Assembly (NCBI RefSeq): GCF_003350295.1
Contig: NZ_QLYY01000021.1
Location: 62,001-126,000, forward strand
Source: Vibrio tetraodonis
Lineage (GTDB): Bacteria > Pseudomonadota > Gammaproteobacteria > Enterobacterales > Vibrionaceae
Length of the DNA stretch: 64,000 nucleotides
Direction of reading: 5' to 3'
Both the position numbers and the translations under genes were made by a program. Shown here piece after piece: positions 17,711 to 27,086 of the stretch. Numbering within the stretch: position 1 is the stretch's first letter; every line of letters starts with the position of its first letter. The notes under the pieces are model-generated. The model made no database searches. It worked only from the letters and a program-made list of their open reading frames with translations, and had not been told where the DNA came from.

Positions 17711-18091
17711 ATGACATTAAAAAATATTGCAGTGGCTGGCCTTACTGTATTTGCATTAAGTGCCTGTCAAACTACCTCAGTTGAAAATATTCAAACTACA
17801 GCCTCACAAGCAACCATTGATGAAGCGAAAAAGAATTTCAAAAATGCGAAAAACTATAAAGTTCTAGATAATGGTGTGATTTATTACACTAAGTATCTCT
17901 CAGGCAACTTTCGCTGGGATCCCGTTCGCTCAAAAGAAATCAGTTACCGCATATCCTGTGAAGACTTACGTTGGTATCTAGAGCGTGGCATGGTTGCAAG
18001 AACAGCACTTAGAGGCAAAGGTGCGGTCACCTATGACTACGATTTAGAGCGCTGCAAAACCGAAACGCCAACCAATCTTTACGATTCCTAA
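17711..18091 (+). CDS. Small lipoprotein, function unknown
   Basis: A 126-residue protein with a lipoprotein signal: hydrophobic IAVAGLTVFAL followed by LSAC, giving the lipid-modified C19. The mature part begins QTTSVENIQ, which argues against the inner-membrane retention signal (Asp at +2), so an outer-membrane location is likely. It carries two more cysteines (in RISCEDLRWYLERG and LERCKTE) that could form a disulfide. Not recognised as any named family. It is followed by a hairpin and then another small exported protein. Confidence 0.75.
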   Translation: MTLKNIAVAGLTVFALSACQTTSVENIQTTASQATIDEAKKNFKNAKNYKVLDNGVIYYTKYLSGNFRWDPVRSKEISYRISCEDLRWYLERGMVARTALRGKGAVTYDYDLERCKTETPTNLYDS

Positions 18092-18098
18092 CACCAAC

Positions 18099-18118
18099 CG
18101 CCACTGCTTTCAGTGGCG
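18099..18118. terminator. Hairpin after the lipoprotein gene
   Basis: CGCCACTG and CAGTGGCG form an 8-bp stem with loop CTTT, starting 8 bases after the stop. There is no T-run. The stem core is the same CGCCACT/AGTGGCG as in the terminator at 18553-18592. Confidence 0.5.
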
Positions 18119-18167
18119 TAGCATAACTTAACCCTAGCTCTTACTACACATTTTTGAGAAAACTGTT

Positions 18168-18533
18168 ATGAAAAAACTTCTATTTACTTTATTACTTCTC
18201 ACTTCCCCTATTTCTTTTGCTCAAGAAGCCAAGGGGGTGATTGAGGAAATCCAGATTTGCGCTACTGGTGAAACAACAAATAATAGCTGGTTTCGGTCAT
18301 TACAGTTTAAAGTTGATGGACAATGGTTTGGCATTTGGGCTGATTACTATGGGGGGGCAAATGACTACGAAAACAATCTATCTACCTCTATGATTTATAT
18401 GGCCTACTCTCAGGGCTCTCCCATACACGTAAAAGCCAATATAGGTTGGCACCCTCTATTTGAAAAATGTGGCGTTAGTGATGGAAGGATTTTTGATAGT
18501 AAAGCCGGCGACTTTATCCGTCTTCGCCGCTAA
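18168..18533 (+). CDS. Small periplasmic protein, function unknown
   Basis: A 121-residue protein with a strong signal peptide (MKKLLFTLLLLTSPISFA, cut after residue 18). The mature part has two cysteines (in IQICATGE and FEKCGVSD) that may form a disulfide. It is rich in Trp, Tyr and Gly (DGQWFGIWADYYGG). No family recognised. It follows the lipoprotein gene by 76 bases on the same strand and ends at a strong bidirectional terminator. Confidence 0.7.
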   Translation: MKKLLFTLLLLTSPISFAQEAKGVIEEIQICATGETTNNSWFRSLQFKVDGQWFGIWADYYGGANDYENNLSTSMIYMAYSQGSPIHVKANIGWHPLFEKCGVSDGRIFDSKAGDFIRLRR

Positions 18534-18552
18534 CAAAAATAAAATGCCTTTC

Positions 18553-18592
18553 ATAAGCCCCGCCACTACCGCCAGTGGCGGGGCTTATTTTA
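18553..18592. terminator. Strong bidirectional terminator
   Basis: A 15-bp perfect stem (ATAAGCCCCGCCACT with its complement) and a 6-nt loop, flanked by T/A-rich tails. It separates the convergent small-protein gene and the nuclease gene. Confidence 0.9.
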
Positions 18593-18601
18593 CAGCGAGC
18601 T

Positions 18602-21208
18602 TTATTTACGTCTGCGCCATAGGGCTAGACCAAATAAAGATACGATTGCGCCAAGGCCAAATGAGCCGGCCATTTTTAACTCAAGTACTGCGGGGTCGTG
18701 ATCTGACGAGCGAAAGTGATCGGTATATTTTGGCAAGTCTCCTGTGTATCTATCACTGTATTCAAACAGAGTCGATTCACCGCCATTAATATGCCACTCA
18801 GTGGCATCGACCATATACTCCTTCAAACTTGGGCTTATCAAGATGTGGTCTAGCGCGCCCACTTCATCATTGTATGAAAAGCTCCAATTATTTGGATGCT
18901 TAGCGGCGACCGCATTAATGTAACCATAGCTGTGATGAATAACCTCGCCTTCATCACCAAATTGCTCAACGCCGCCAATATAGGTATTGCGCGCCGCTTT
19001 AATCACTTTGCCATATTGCTTTTGGCTGTAATCGGTTAAAACCAGCATGGGATCTTCTTTACCGTAAGCATTTAAATCGCCCAAAATCACTTTATGGCCA
19101 GGAATATCTTCAAGCGCCTCTCCTAGTGCCACTGCGGCGGCAACGCGAAAGTTCTCACACGAGCCTTGCTGATCAACGTCTTGTCCACCCTGACCACCCT
19201 CATCGATTGGCGCAGCGTCTTCCCAACATTTGGAGCCTTTGGACTTAAAGTGGTTAACCGCAACCGTAAGTAGGCCTTGTTTGTTTTTGCCTTTGATTTT
19301 AAAAGTAGGGGCGAGTGTATTGCGCTGGTAATTCTTACCATCTTCAATCACCTTGCCATCGTCATCGAGTACTTCTGGGGCTTGTTGGTTTGGCATCTCA
19401 ATTACACGCGGTGTTTTGAGCTTGACCACTTTGGGTCGATACAGCACCCCTGTGGTAATCGCATCCGTGCCGATATAATCATTTTTATCCTTAATACCGT
19501 CACCATTGGTATCGAGGGCGACAAACTTATAACGTTCTTTTTTATTATTAATATGCTGGTTTAACTGCTCAACAAGCTGACCAATGGCGCCATTTTCACC
19601 CAAGCCATTATTTTCAATTTCCATTAAACCTATGATATCGGCATCCAGGCGCAAAATGGCATTAACAATTTTGGCTTGCTGAATTTCAAATTCTGCATAG
19701 GTCTTAGCGCCTCGATTGCCGCCATTGGGGTTCTCATCTCCGCCAAAAGGAGAATTGAAATAATTGAGCACATTAAAGGTCGCGATTCTTAAATCGCCCT
19801 TTTGTTCAACTTCTGGTTCCTGAGTGCGTGGGGAGCGGCGAATAAAATTGTCTTTGCTTAAGGTATTAGTGGCAATTAAGCGATAGTCGCCATAGCTGTA
19901 ACTCAGCACCCCTTCAAGCCCAAGGATAGTATCGCCAATGCGAATATAATCTTCGGTCGAGCCATCTTGGTCAGCGTCGGTTACCCCAAATTCTGGGTAA
20001 TAAGGAATAACACCATTGGGCGCTTTCTGGTCAGATTCAATAAATAAACGCCGCTCGCTATTGTCCTTGCTTTGCTGCTTAGCCTTATCTGAACCGGCGG
20101 CAAAAGCTTGGTTAGGATGCATATTGATGCCCCCTTGCGCCAGTACCATGTTGTTACGACTCGCCGCATAATCGTAGCCAAAAGTGCGCGTGACTCGCAT
20201 ATCAAGATTGGCACTTGTTTTAATCAACATACCTTCATAGCGCTCAAGGGTTTGTTCAAAGCTGGCATCATCGGCCAAAATATCAATCTCTGTTGCAACT
20301 GGCTGTGTGTGCTCTCCCTGCTTAACCCAAGTGTTTTTGCCCGCTTTTAGCTGGGTCTGCTGGTAGTTTTCCTGAACTTTACCTTTGACACATACGAGAT
20401 CGCCTGGTTTAAGCTCAGACTGAGATTGGTTGGTTTCAACAAATAGACCTTCCGATGTTTTCGGGTTGCCATCATCGTTAAGCGCTTGCAGGTAAAAGCC
20501 TTTGGTCAAACTGCTGGTGACCGCGCTCACTATGCCTTTTACATACACCTCATCATCTGAAATGAAGTCACCATTGTTGAGTAGTGGAGAGCGACTACCC
20601 TCACCTTGAATATCTTGAATTGAAGTAAAGACTGGCTCATGACCGTCTTGCTCGCATGCAAACGGCTCTGGCGCTTGACCACCATTAAGCTCACCCAAAC
20701 CTTGAATATCATTTTTATCTGACTCTAGCCAATTTGAAGCTTGGTAATGAGAAGAAGGAGAAAAATCATCTTGGCTGCGCGTTAAGGTGACATCTTTGGC
20801 AAAATTATTTCCGCCCATATCACCGATTACATCATGTACATCATTACCTTTAAGCAAAGCAATCGGATCATTACCGTTAAAGCCAAGTACATCATTGTTT
20901 AGAAAATCACTGAGGCTTTGAATGTCCTCGTTTGACTGCGAATGGCCAATCACTAAGACGCTTTTTGCCTGTATGACTTTACCATCTAATGACAGCTTGC
21001 TATCCCAATTGCCACCACCATTAACTGATTTAGCCAAACTGTAACCATCAAGCTCGACCGAAGCTTCGCCAGTATTGGCAATTTCAATGGCTTTATTATT
21101 ACTGCTACCTTCGACGTATTGAGAAATAATGATCTCAGAAATTGCTGGCGTAGAGAGAACACTTGCGACCACTGCTGCAAGTAAAGTTGGAGTGAGTTTT
21201 TGTTTCAT
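18602..21208 (-). CDS. ExeM/NucH-type extracellular endonuclease with GlyGly-CTERM
   Basis: An 868-residue secreted nuclease. After a signal peptide (1-25) comes a lamin-tail-like domain (about 25-140; IIISQYVEGSSNNKAIEIAN), then an OB-fold nucleic-acid-binding domain (about 190-300; VKGIVSAVTSS). The endonuclease/exonuclease/phosphatase domain runs from about 475 to 840, with FNVLNYFN, the Glu in LMEIENNG, GDLNAYGKEDP and SSDHDPAVLE. The C-terminus GSFGLGAIVSLFGLALWRRRK is a GlyGly-CTERM sorting signal, normally cut by rhombosortase after type II export. Start at the ATG (21208) with AAGGTGG 6 bases before it; the GTG three codons upstream is less likely. Extracellular DNA use and biofilm control are the known roles of such enzymes. 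Confidence 0.92.
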   Translation of the reverse strand: MKQKLTPTLLAAVVASVLSTPAISEIIISQYVEGSSNNKAIEIANTGEASVELDGYSLAKSVNGGGNWDSKLSLDGKVIQAKSVLVIGHSQSNEDIQSLSDFLNNDVLGFNGNDPIALLKGNDVHDVIGDMGGNNFAKDVTLTRSQDDFSPSSHYQASNWLESDKNDIQGLGELNGGQAPEPFACEQDGHEPVFTSIQDIQGEGSRSPLLNNGDFISDDEVYVKGIVSAVTSSLTKGFYLQALNDDGNPKTSEGLFVETNQSQSELKPGDLVCVKGKVQENYQQTQLKAGKNTWVKQGEHTQPVATEIDILADDASFEQTLERYEGMLIKTSANLDMRVTRTFGYDYAASRNNMVLAQGGINMHPNQAFAAGSDKAKQQSKDNSERRLFIESDQKAPNGVIPYYPEFGVTDADQDGSTEDYIRIGDTILGLEGVLSYSYGDYRLIATNTLSKDNFIRRSPRTQEPEVEQKGDLRIATFNVLNYFNSPFGGDENPNGGNRGAKTYAEFEIQQAKIVNAILRLDADIIGLMEIENNGLGENGAIGQLVEQLNQHINNKKERYKFVALDTNGDGIKDKNDYIGTDAITTGVLYRPKVVKLKTPRVIEMPNQQAPEVLDDDGKVIEDGKNYQRNTLAPTFKIKGKNKQGLLTVAVNHFKSKGSKCWEDAAPIDEGGQGGQDVDQQGSCENFRVAAAVALGEALEDIPGHKVILGDLNAYGKEDPMLVLTDYSQKQYGKVIKAARNTYIGGVEQFGDEGEVIHHSYGYINAVAAKHPNNWSFSYNDEVGALDHILISPSLKEYMVDATEWHINGGESTLFEYSDRYTGDLPKYTDHFRSSDHDPAVLELKMAGSFGLGAIVSLFGLALWRRRK

Positions 21209-21526
21209 TCTGTCCACCTTGCGTCGCTTCCTTTGTTATGTAGGGTATAGAAGCGCGTTTCAATTCCCTTTTCCTGTTGAGAAAAGACTTATAAAGCTCG
21301 ACCAGTGTTGATGTTTTTTATGAAACTAAAAACAACATTCCATGACATTGAGATTTCGATCCCATAGGTAAAATGAATATTTGGATAAGCGTCAAACTTT
21401 AAACTGAATTGAAAGACTTGTTACAAATTTGCGAGCTAGCTATCAAGAAAGAAGAGAGTTTCGAGCACAACTAGAATAAAGGCTCAAGGGTGGAACGGAC
21501 GCTAATCAATAGCGTCCATCTCAAGG
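21209..21526. other. Intergenic region upstream of the nuclease
   Basis: 318 bp that should hold the nuclease promoter. The only clear structure is the hairpin GGACGCTA/TAGCGTCC (21494-21515) just past the fxsA stop; it has no T-run. I see no gene in the gap. Confidence 0.5.
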
Positions 21527-22018
21527 TTAGGGCTTATTAAGGTGGTTATTGCTGTCGTCCTCTTTGCGCTCGTATTCACCTTCAAACGTATGGCCATCAT
21601 TATCTTGGTTGGGGCCAAAGCCATCTTGCCGGAACTGATGAGAGCCAAACCCTGCGGAGGCTTTTACCACCATTTTGGTCATCAGATATTTAGCTAAAGC
21701 GCGGCGCGGCGCAGGCAATAGAACTATCATACCCAGCGTATCAGTTAAAAAGCCTGGAATAAAAAGCAGCACCCCGGCGACGGCGAGCAATACACCTTCT
21801 AGAATTTGCTGTGCAGGCAGTTCTCCTTGCTTGAGCCTGCTTTGCACTGAGAGTAATGTTTGTAATCCTTGACTACGCACTAAAGAGGCACCGAGAAATG
21901 CGGTCAAAAAGACCATAGCGATAGTTGGCCATAAGCCAAGATAATCGCCTACTGAGATAAACAAACTTATCTCGATAACAGGAACCAATACAAATATTAA
22001 GAATACGATAGCAAACAC
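21527..22018 (-). CDS. fxsA: FxsA-family membrane protein
   Basis: A 163-residue inner-membrane protein of the FxsA/YtzA family. Overproduction of E. coli FxsA relieves phage T7 exclusion by the F plasmid; the native role is unknown. The N-terminal two hydrophobic segments (VFLIFVLVPVIEISLFI, LWPTIAMVFLTAFLGASLV) and the LEGVLLAVAGVLLFIPGFLTDTLG hairpin are the family hallmarks. The tail is acidic and Asn/Asp-rich. It starts at a GTG (22018) with GGAGGGC at good spacing; the nearby ATG is out of frame. It sits beside aspA as in enterics, but divergently. Confidence 0.9.
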   Translation of the reverse strand: MFAIVFLIFVLVPVIEISLFISVGDYLGLWPTIAMVFLTAFLGASLVRSQGLQTLLSVQSRLKQGELPAQQILEGVLLAVAGVLLFIPGFLTDTLGMIVLLPAPRRALAKYLMTKMVVKASAGFGSHQFRQDGFGPNQDNDGHTFEGEYERKEDDSNNHLNKP

Positions 22019-22312
22019 ATGCCCTCCTTTGTTGGCACTAGTGTAAGATCAAAGCCTGCCAAACCTCAAACGAAAGCGACAAAAATTCACAGCGCTATGG
22101 CAATTTAAACCCAGTTTAGCGTTTAAAAACATTCAACAAAGCAAAAATAAAAAAAGTGATCAAGATAGCGTTTTTATCCGCTGAGTGAAGTATCATGAGC
22201 CCCATAAGTCAGGACGTATTTTACAGCCAAAAAACTCTGACGAATGGATTCTTAAGTTGCAGAATGGCGAGCATTTTCATTTACATCAGAATAATTATCT
22301 AAGGATCCTATC

Positions 22313-23761
22313 ATGGCTAGCCTAAATGATACCCTACACCCAGCGAATGCAACCCGTATTGAAGAAGACCTTCTCGGTGAGCGACACGTTCCCGCTGATG
22401 CTTACTACGGCATCCATACCTTGCGCGCAATTGAGAACTTCAATATTTCTAACGTGACCATTTCCGATGTGCCTGAATTTGTTCGTGGCATGGTAATGAC
22501 CAAAAAAGCGGCCGCCCTTGCTAATAGCGAGCTTGGTGTTCTGCCAAAAGAAATCGCCCAATACATAGTTGAAGCGTGTGATTTGATCCTAGACACAGGT
22601 AAATGTATGGATCAGTTCCCATCGGATGTGTTCCAAGGTGGGGCTGGAACCTCGGTCAATATGAATACCAATGAAGTGATTGCCAATGTTGCATTGGAGA
22701 TCATGGGCAAAGAAAAAGGGCAATATCAGTTTATTAATCCTAATGATCATGTTAACAAGAGCCAGTCGACCAACTGCGCCTACCCAACGGGTTTTCGCAT
22801 CGCAGTTTATAACAGTGTCCAGAAGCTTATCGAAGCAATAGAATACTTAAAAGGCGCATTTGCATTAAAGAGCAAAGAGTTCAAAGGCGTATTAAAAATG
22901 GGCCGTACTCAGCTTCAAGATGCTGTGCCTATGACAGTTGGACAAGAGTTTCATGCCTGGTCTGTGACGTTAAATGAAGAGATCCGTGCTCTTGAATATA
23001 CATCCAAACTCTTGCTTGAAATTAACTTAGGCGCGACGGCAATTGGTACTGGTCTCAATGCCGCGCAAGGCTACCAGCAATTGGCAGTGAAGCATTTAGC
23101 ACAGGTTACTGGGTTGGATGTGGTACCGGCAGAAGATCTTATTGAAGCGACCTCAGACTGCGGCGCTTATGTAATGACTCATGGCGCCCTAAAACGCCTT
23201 GCAGTTAAATTGTCTAAAATCTGTAACGACTTGCGCCTTCTATCTTCCGGACCTCGCGCTGGTATTAATGAGCTCAACTTACCAGAGCTGCAAGCTGGCT
23301 CGTCAATTATGCCTGCTAAAGTTAACCCTGTGGTTCCTGAAGTGGTCAACCAAGTGTGTTTTAAAGTGCTGGGTAATGACAACACGATTTCGTTTGCAGC
23401 AGAAGGTGGCCAATTGCAGCTTAATGTCATGGAGCCTGTGATTGCTCAGAGCATGTTTGAGTCCATTTCTTTACTCGCCAATGCGTGTATTAATCTGCGC
23501 GACAAGTGTATCGATGGCATCACAGTCAATAAAGAAGTGTGCGAGGGATACGTTTACAACTCCATTGGCATAGTCACTTACCTTAATCCATACATTGGCC
23601 ACCATGAAGGCGATATTGTCGGTAAAATCTGTGCAGAAACAGGCAAGAGCGTGAGAGAAGTCGTGCTTGAGCGAGGCCTACTCAGCGAAGAAGAACTCGA
23701 TGATATCCTAAACGCCGAAAACTTCATGCATCCCAAATACAAAGCAAAGCGCTATCAATAA
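22313..23761 (+). CDS. aspA: Aspartate ammonia-lyase AspA
   Basis: Cytosolic aspartase that splits L-aspartate into fumarate and ammonium, feeding anaerobic fumarate respiration. The 482-residue protein has the class II fumarase/aspartase signature GSSIMPAKVNP (about 328-338), whose flexible loop holds the catalytic serine. GRTQLQDAVPMT and NPNDHVNKSQSTN are also present. It begins with an extended MASLNDTLHPANATRIEEDLLGERHVP. A terminator follows and then dcuA, the usual aspartate/fumarate exchange partner. The upstream region (22019-22312) is A/T-rich, but I could not identify a firm FNR or CRP site in it. Confidence 0.97.
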   Translation: MASLNDTLHPANATRIEEDLLGERHVPADAYYGIHTLRAIENFNISNVTISDVPEFVRGMVMTKKAAALANSELGVLPKEIAQYIVEACDLILDTGKCMDQFPSDVFQGGAGTSVNMNTNEVIANVALEIMGKEKGQYQFINPNDHVNKSQSTNCAYPTGFRIAVYNSVQKLIEAIEYLKGAFALKSKEFKGVLKMGRTQLQDAVPMTVGQEFHAWSVTLNEEIRALEYTSKLLLEINLGATAIGTGLNAAQGYQQLAVKHLAQVTGLDVVPAEDLIEATSDCGAYVMTHGALKRLAVKLSKICNDLRLLSSGPRAGINELNLPELQAGSSIMPAKVNPVVPEVVNQVCFKVLGNDNTISFAAEGGQLQLNVMEPVIAQSMFESISLLANACINLRDKCIDGITVNKEVCEGYVYNSIGIVTYLNPYIGHHEGDIVGKICAETGKSVREVVLERGLLSEEELDDILNAENFMHPKYKAKRYQ

Positions 23762-23774
23762 CAAAACGTGACTA

Positions 23775-23796
23775 GGGCCGGAGCAGGCCCTTTTTT
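23775..23796 (+). terminator. Terminator of aspA
   Basis: GGGCC and GGCCC pair around a 6-nt loop and are followed by six T residues, 14 bases after the aspA stop. dcuA is therefore likely to have its own or a read-through promoter. Confidence 0.85.
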
Positions 23797-23913
23797 GCAC
23801 AGAAAATTCAATCCCACATTGTTTAGCGGATTAAATCAATCGCTTTCTAAAGTTCGAAATAATGGCCTTTAACAAACAAATATGAAAGCTAAAAAATATA
23901 AGAGGTATCTACC

Positions 23914-25221
23914 ATGATTATGCTTGAGCTATTTGTCGTCCTGCTCTTCATTTTCCTCGGAGCGCGCATTGGCGGTATTGGAATTGGTTTTGCTGGCGGC
24001 GCTGGCGTTATAGCCCTGTCATTTATTTTGGGTGTGCCTACCAGTCAGACTTACATACCCGTTGATGTCATCTTGATCATAATGTCAGTCATTACCGCCA
24101 TAGCGGCAATGCAAGTTGCAGGTGGTATGGATTGGCTGGTTCAATTAGCGGAAAATTTTCTTCGTAAGCACCCAGAGCGGATAACTTTTTATGCGCCCAT
24201 TGTAACCTTTTTAATGACCTTGATGGCAGGTACAGGTCACACTGCATTCTCTACCCTACCGGTTATAGCCGAAGTGGCCAAAGGTCAAGGCGTTCGCCCA
24301 TCTAGGCCATTGTCAATTGCCGTTGTCGCATCACAAATCGCAATTACTGCTTCACCCATATCTGCCGCTGTGGTTGCATTCTCATCCATGCTCGCGCCAA
24401 AAGGGGTTGATTATCTAACCTTACTTGCTGTGTGTATCCCAACCACTTTCATCGCTTGTATGATAGGTGCATTTGTTGCCAACTTCATGGGCTGCGAGTT
24501 AAAAGATGACCCCATCTACCAGCAGCGTTTAGAGCAAGGATTAGTTAAGCTAGCGTCACAAAAGCAGCGTGACATTTTACCAACCGCTAAAACGGCGACG
24601 TATATATTCCTCATCGCGATTGCATTTGTTGTGTGCTACGCAGCTGCAATCTCAACGTCAGTAGGCCTGATTACCGACCCAGCTCTTGGGCGCAACGAAG
24701 CCATTATGGCAGTGATGTTAACCGCAGCAGCAGCAATTGTGCTCTTCACTAAGATTGATGCTTCAAAAATCCCCAGCGCGTCGACATTTCGATCAGGAAT
24801 GACCGCATGTGTTTGCGTTCTTGGCGTGGCATGGCTGGGCTCCACTTTTGTCAACGCTCATGTGGAAGGCATTAAAGAGGTGGCCGGGGTATTATTGAAT
24901 GACTATCCATGGATGCTAGCAATTGTATTATTTTTTGCTTCCATGCTGCTTTACTCTCAAGGGGCAACAACGGTCGCTTTAATGCCAGCAGCACTAGCAA
25001 TAGGTGTTGCGCCACTTACTACAGTGGCTTCGTTTGCTGCCGTCAGTGCTTTATTCGTCCTACCTACCTACCCAACTTTGCTCGCTGCGGTAGAAATGGA
25101 TGATACAGGTTCCACTCGGATCGGCAGTTATGTCTTTAACCATCCCTTTTTTATCCCAGGCGTTGTGACCATTACTTCTGCTGTTGCACTGGGCTTCACC
25201 TTGGGAGGAATCCTTATTTAG
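23914..25221 (+). CDS. dcuA: Anaerobic C4-dicarboxylate transporter DcuA
   Basis: Inner-membrane carrier for exchange or uptake of aspartate, fumarate and succinate. The 435-residue protein has about 10-12 membrane segments. It opens with LELFVVLLFIFLGARIGGIGIGFAGG and carries ITAIAAMQVAGGMDWLV, IAITASPISAAVVAFSS and ASFAAVSALFVLPTYPTLLAAVEMDDTGSTRIG. All of these match the DcuA branch better than DcuB. The AGAGGT site stands before the first ATG (23914); a second ATG two codons in is possible. Its place behind aspA supports aspartate import for aspartase. Confidence 0.94.
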   Translation: MIMLELFVVLLFIFLGARIGGIGIGFAGGAGVIALSFILGVPTSQTYIPVDVILIIMSVITAIAAMQVAGGMDWLVQLAENFLRKHPERITFYAPIVTFLMTLMAGTGHTAFSTLPVIAEVAKGQGVRPSRPLSIAVVASQIAITASPISAAVVAFSSMLAPKGVDYLTLLAVCIPTTFIACMIGAFVANFMGCELKDDPIYQQRLEQGLVKLASQKQRDILPTAKTATYIFLIAIAFVVCYAAAISTSVGLITDPALGRNEAIMAVMLTAAAAIVLFTKIDASKIPSASTFRSGMTACVCVLGVAWLGSTFVNAHVEGIKEVAGVLLNDYPWMLAIVLFFASMLLYSQGATTVALMPAALAIGVAPLTTVASFAAVSALFVLPTYPTLLAAVEMDDTGSTRIGSYVFNHPFFIPGVVTITSAVALGFTLGGILI

Positions 25222-25597
25222 CTTAAGTCAAACATGGAGGTACTATAATGCCTCCATGACAAATGCCTCTTTTTAGACAAGTAACCTCTTGACTTAGATC
25301 ATATATATCACTGCTCTCAAAAGTGCCTAAATAATGAATAGTTTTCTCTATTTAAATCATCGAACCTATTATATTCAATATAAAAACTATTTTTAGAGCA
25401 TAGTCATTCGATTAAAATAAAATTTTAATCATCAGATATTATTAGCTGAATTTATCACATAATATTTTTGTGAAGAACAACAAAACTAATATCGGTCATA
25501 ATTATTAGAATGGATAAGATTTTTATACCTATATAAAATATACCACTCTTAATTGGCTTCTATTTACTGCTTACCAAATAGAAGTTAGGAGGTCATC
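25222..25597. promoter_or_regulatory. A/T-rich control region upstream of the yfcC-like gene
   Basis: 376 bp with no gene. It opens with a hairpin CATGGAGG/CCTCCATG (25233-25258) that may end dcuA transcription. TTGACTTAGATCAT (25289-25302) fits the FNR half-site pattern TTGAT-N4-ATCAA at 8 of 10 positions. The remainder is very A/T-rich, and a strong AGGAGG precedes the next ATG. Confidence 0.4.
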
Positions 25598-27043
25598 ATG
25601 ACAGCACAAACTGATCCAAGTGGCAAAAAAACGGGCTTCTTTGCCAGACTCAAGTTTCCATCCGCCTACAGCATACTTTTTATATTAATTGCCTTCGTCG
25701 CACTGCTTACATGGGTGATCCCAGCAGGTCAATATCAGCGCGAGATGAACCAAGATTTAGGCCGTGAGGTACCCATAACTGGGACATACCAAACCGTCGA
25801 AGCCAATCCGCAAGGCATAGTGGATGTCTTTCTTGCACCTATAGATGGCTTTTACGATCACCAAAGTTACCAGGCCGCTGCCATCGATGTTTCTCTATTT
25901 ATTCTTGTCATGGGTGGATTTCTTGGTCTCGTCACAGCAACCGGTGCCATTGATGCTGGGATAGAGCGAGTCACTCATGCCTTGCACGGCCGAGAAGAGA
26001 TGATGATCCCTATATTGATGGCGTTATTCGCTGCAGGTGGCACAGTTTATGGTATGGCCGAAGAGTCATTGCCTTTCTATTCTCTGCTAGTTCCGGTAAT
26101 GATGGCCGCACGCTTTGATCCTGTTGTGGCTGCCGCTACCATATTACTCGGAGCAGGCATTGGTGTGCTTGGCTCAACCATTAACCCTTTTGCCACTGTC
26201 ATAGCGGCTAACGCATCAGGCATACCGTTCACTGATGGCATACTGCTGCGCGCAGCCATATTAGTCATTGGCTGGTGTATCTGCGTTGCCTATGTCATGC
26301 GTTATGCCCGTCAAGTACGTAGCGATCAAAGCAAGTCCATTGTCTATGACAAATATGAGGAAAATAAACAGAGGTTTCTTGCTCAGCGCAGTGAAGAGTC
26401 TCTTGAGTTTACAAGCCGCCGTAAGGCCATTCTATGCATATTTGGCGCTTCCTTTGCGGTCATGATCTATGGTGTTTCAGTCGCTGGGTGGTGGATGGCC
26501 GAAATATCAGCCATGTTCCTTGCTGCTGCTATGTTAGTTGGCTTGGTTGGCCGCATGAGCGAAGAAGATTTTATCCATAACTTTATTGATGGTGCGCGTG
26601 ACTTACTGGGCGTAGCGCTTATTATTGGCATTGCTCGTGGCATCGTGGTTGTGATGGATAACGGGATGATCACAGACACGATTCTAAACTCTGCTGAACA
26701 GACAGTAACAGGTTTGTCTTCTGTTGTGTTCATCAACGTAATGTTCTTTTTGGAAATTTTACTTTCTTTCCTTGTTCCCTCAACCTCAGGACTTGCAGTG
26801 CTAACCATGCCAATCATGGCGCCTCTGGCCGACTTTGCAGGAGTAGGACGAGATCTTGTCATTACCGCATACCAATCGGCCTCTGGACTTGTCAACTTAA
26901 TCACACCCACTTCTGCTGTTGTTATGGGAGGACTAGCAATTGCACGTATCCCATATATTCGCTGGATAAAGTGGGTCGCACCACTGCTGGGCATACTTAC
27001 CATCTTCTGCGTTATCATGATAAGTATCGGTGCCATGATCTAA
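25598..27043 (+). CDS. YfcC-family carrier, probable arginine/ornithine exchanger
   Basis: A 481-residue membrane protein of the YfcC/C4-dicarboxylate anaerobic carrier-like family with about 12 membrane segments. Clear segments are FPSAYSILFILIAFVALLTWVIPAG, FAAGGTVYGMAEESLPFYSLLVPVMMA and LVPSTSGLAVLTMPIMAPLAD. The family is annotated as putative basic-amino-acid antiporters. No arcD gene is present, and this one precedes arcA-arcC-arcB, so import of arginine in exchange for ornithine is a reasonable inference. A terminator at 27061-27086 separates it from arcA, so it can be expressed on its own. Preceded by a strong AGGAGG site. Confidence 0.85.
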   Translation: MTAQTDPSGKKTGFFARLKFPSAYSILFILIAFVALLTWVIPAGQYQREMNQDLGREVPITGTYQTVEANPQGIVDVFLAPIDGFYDHQSYQAAAIDVSLFILVMGGFLGLVTATGAIDAGIERVTHALHGREEMMIPILMALFAAGGTVYGMAEESLPFYSLLVPVMMAARFDPVVAAATILLGAGIGVLGSTINPFATVIAANASGIPFTDGILLRAAILVIGWCICVAYVMRYARQVRSDQSKSIVYDKYEENKQRFLAQRSEESLEFTSRRKAILCIFGASFAVMIYGVSVAGWWMAEISAMFLAAAMLVGLVGRMSEEDFIHNFIDGARDLLGVALIIGIARGIVVVMDNGMITDTILNSAEQTVTGLSSVVFINVMFFLEILLSFLVPSTSGLAVLTMPIMAPLADFAGVGRDLVITAYQSASGLVNLITPTSAVVMGGLAIARIPYIRWIKWVAPLLGILTIFCVIMISIGAMI

Positions 27044-27060
27044 AAAGCTCTCACTCAACC

Positions 27061-27086
27061 AAGCCGCTTAATCAAGCGGCTTTTTT
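27061..27086 (+). terminator. Terminator after the yfcC-like gene
   Basis: AAGCCGCTT and AAGCGGCTT pair around a short AATC loop, followed by a T6 run, 17 bases after the stop. Confidence 0.9.

Noticed and set aside
25455..25473. TCACA-N9-TGTGA upstream of the yfcC-like gene as a CRP site
   Set aside because: The arms are in the reverse order (TCACA first) and the spacing is wrong for CRP, which needs TGTGA-N6-TCACA.
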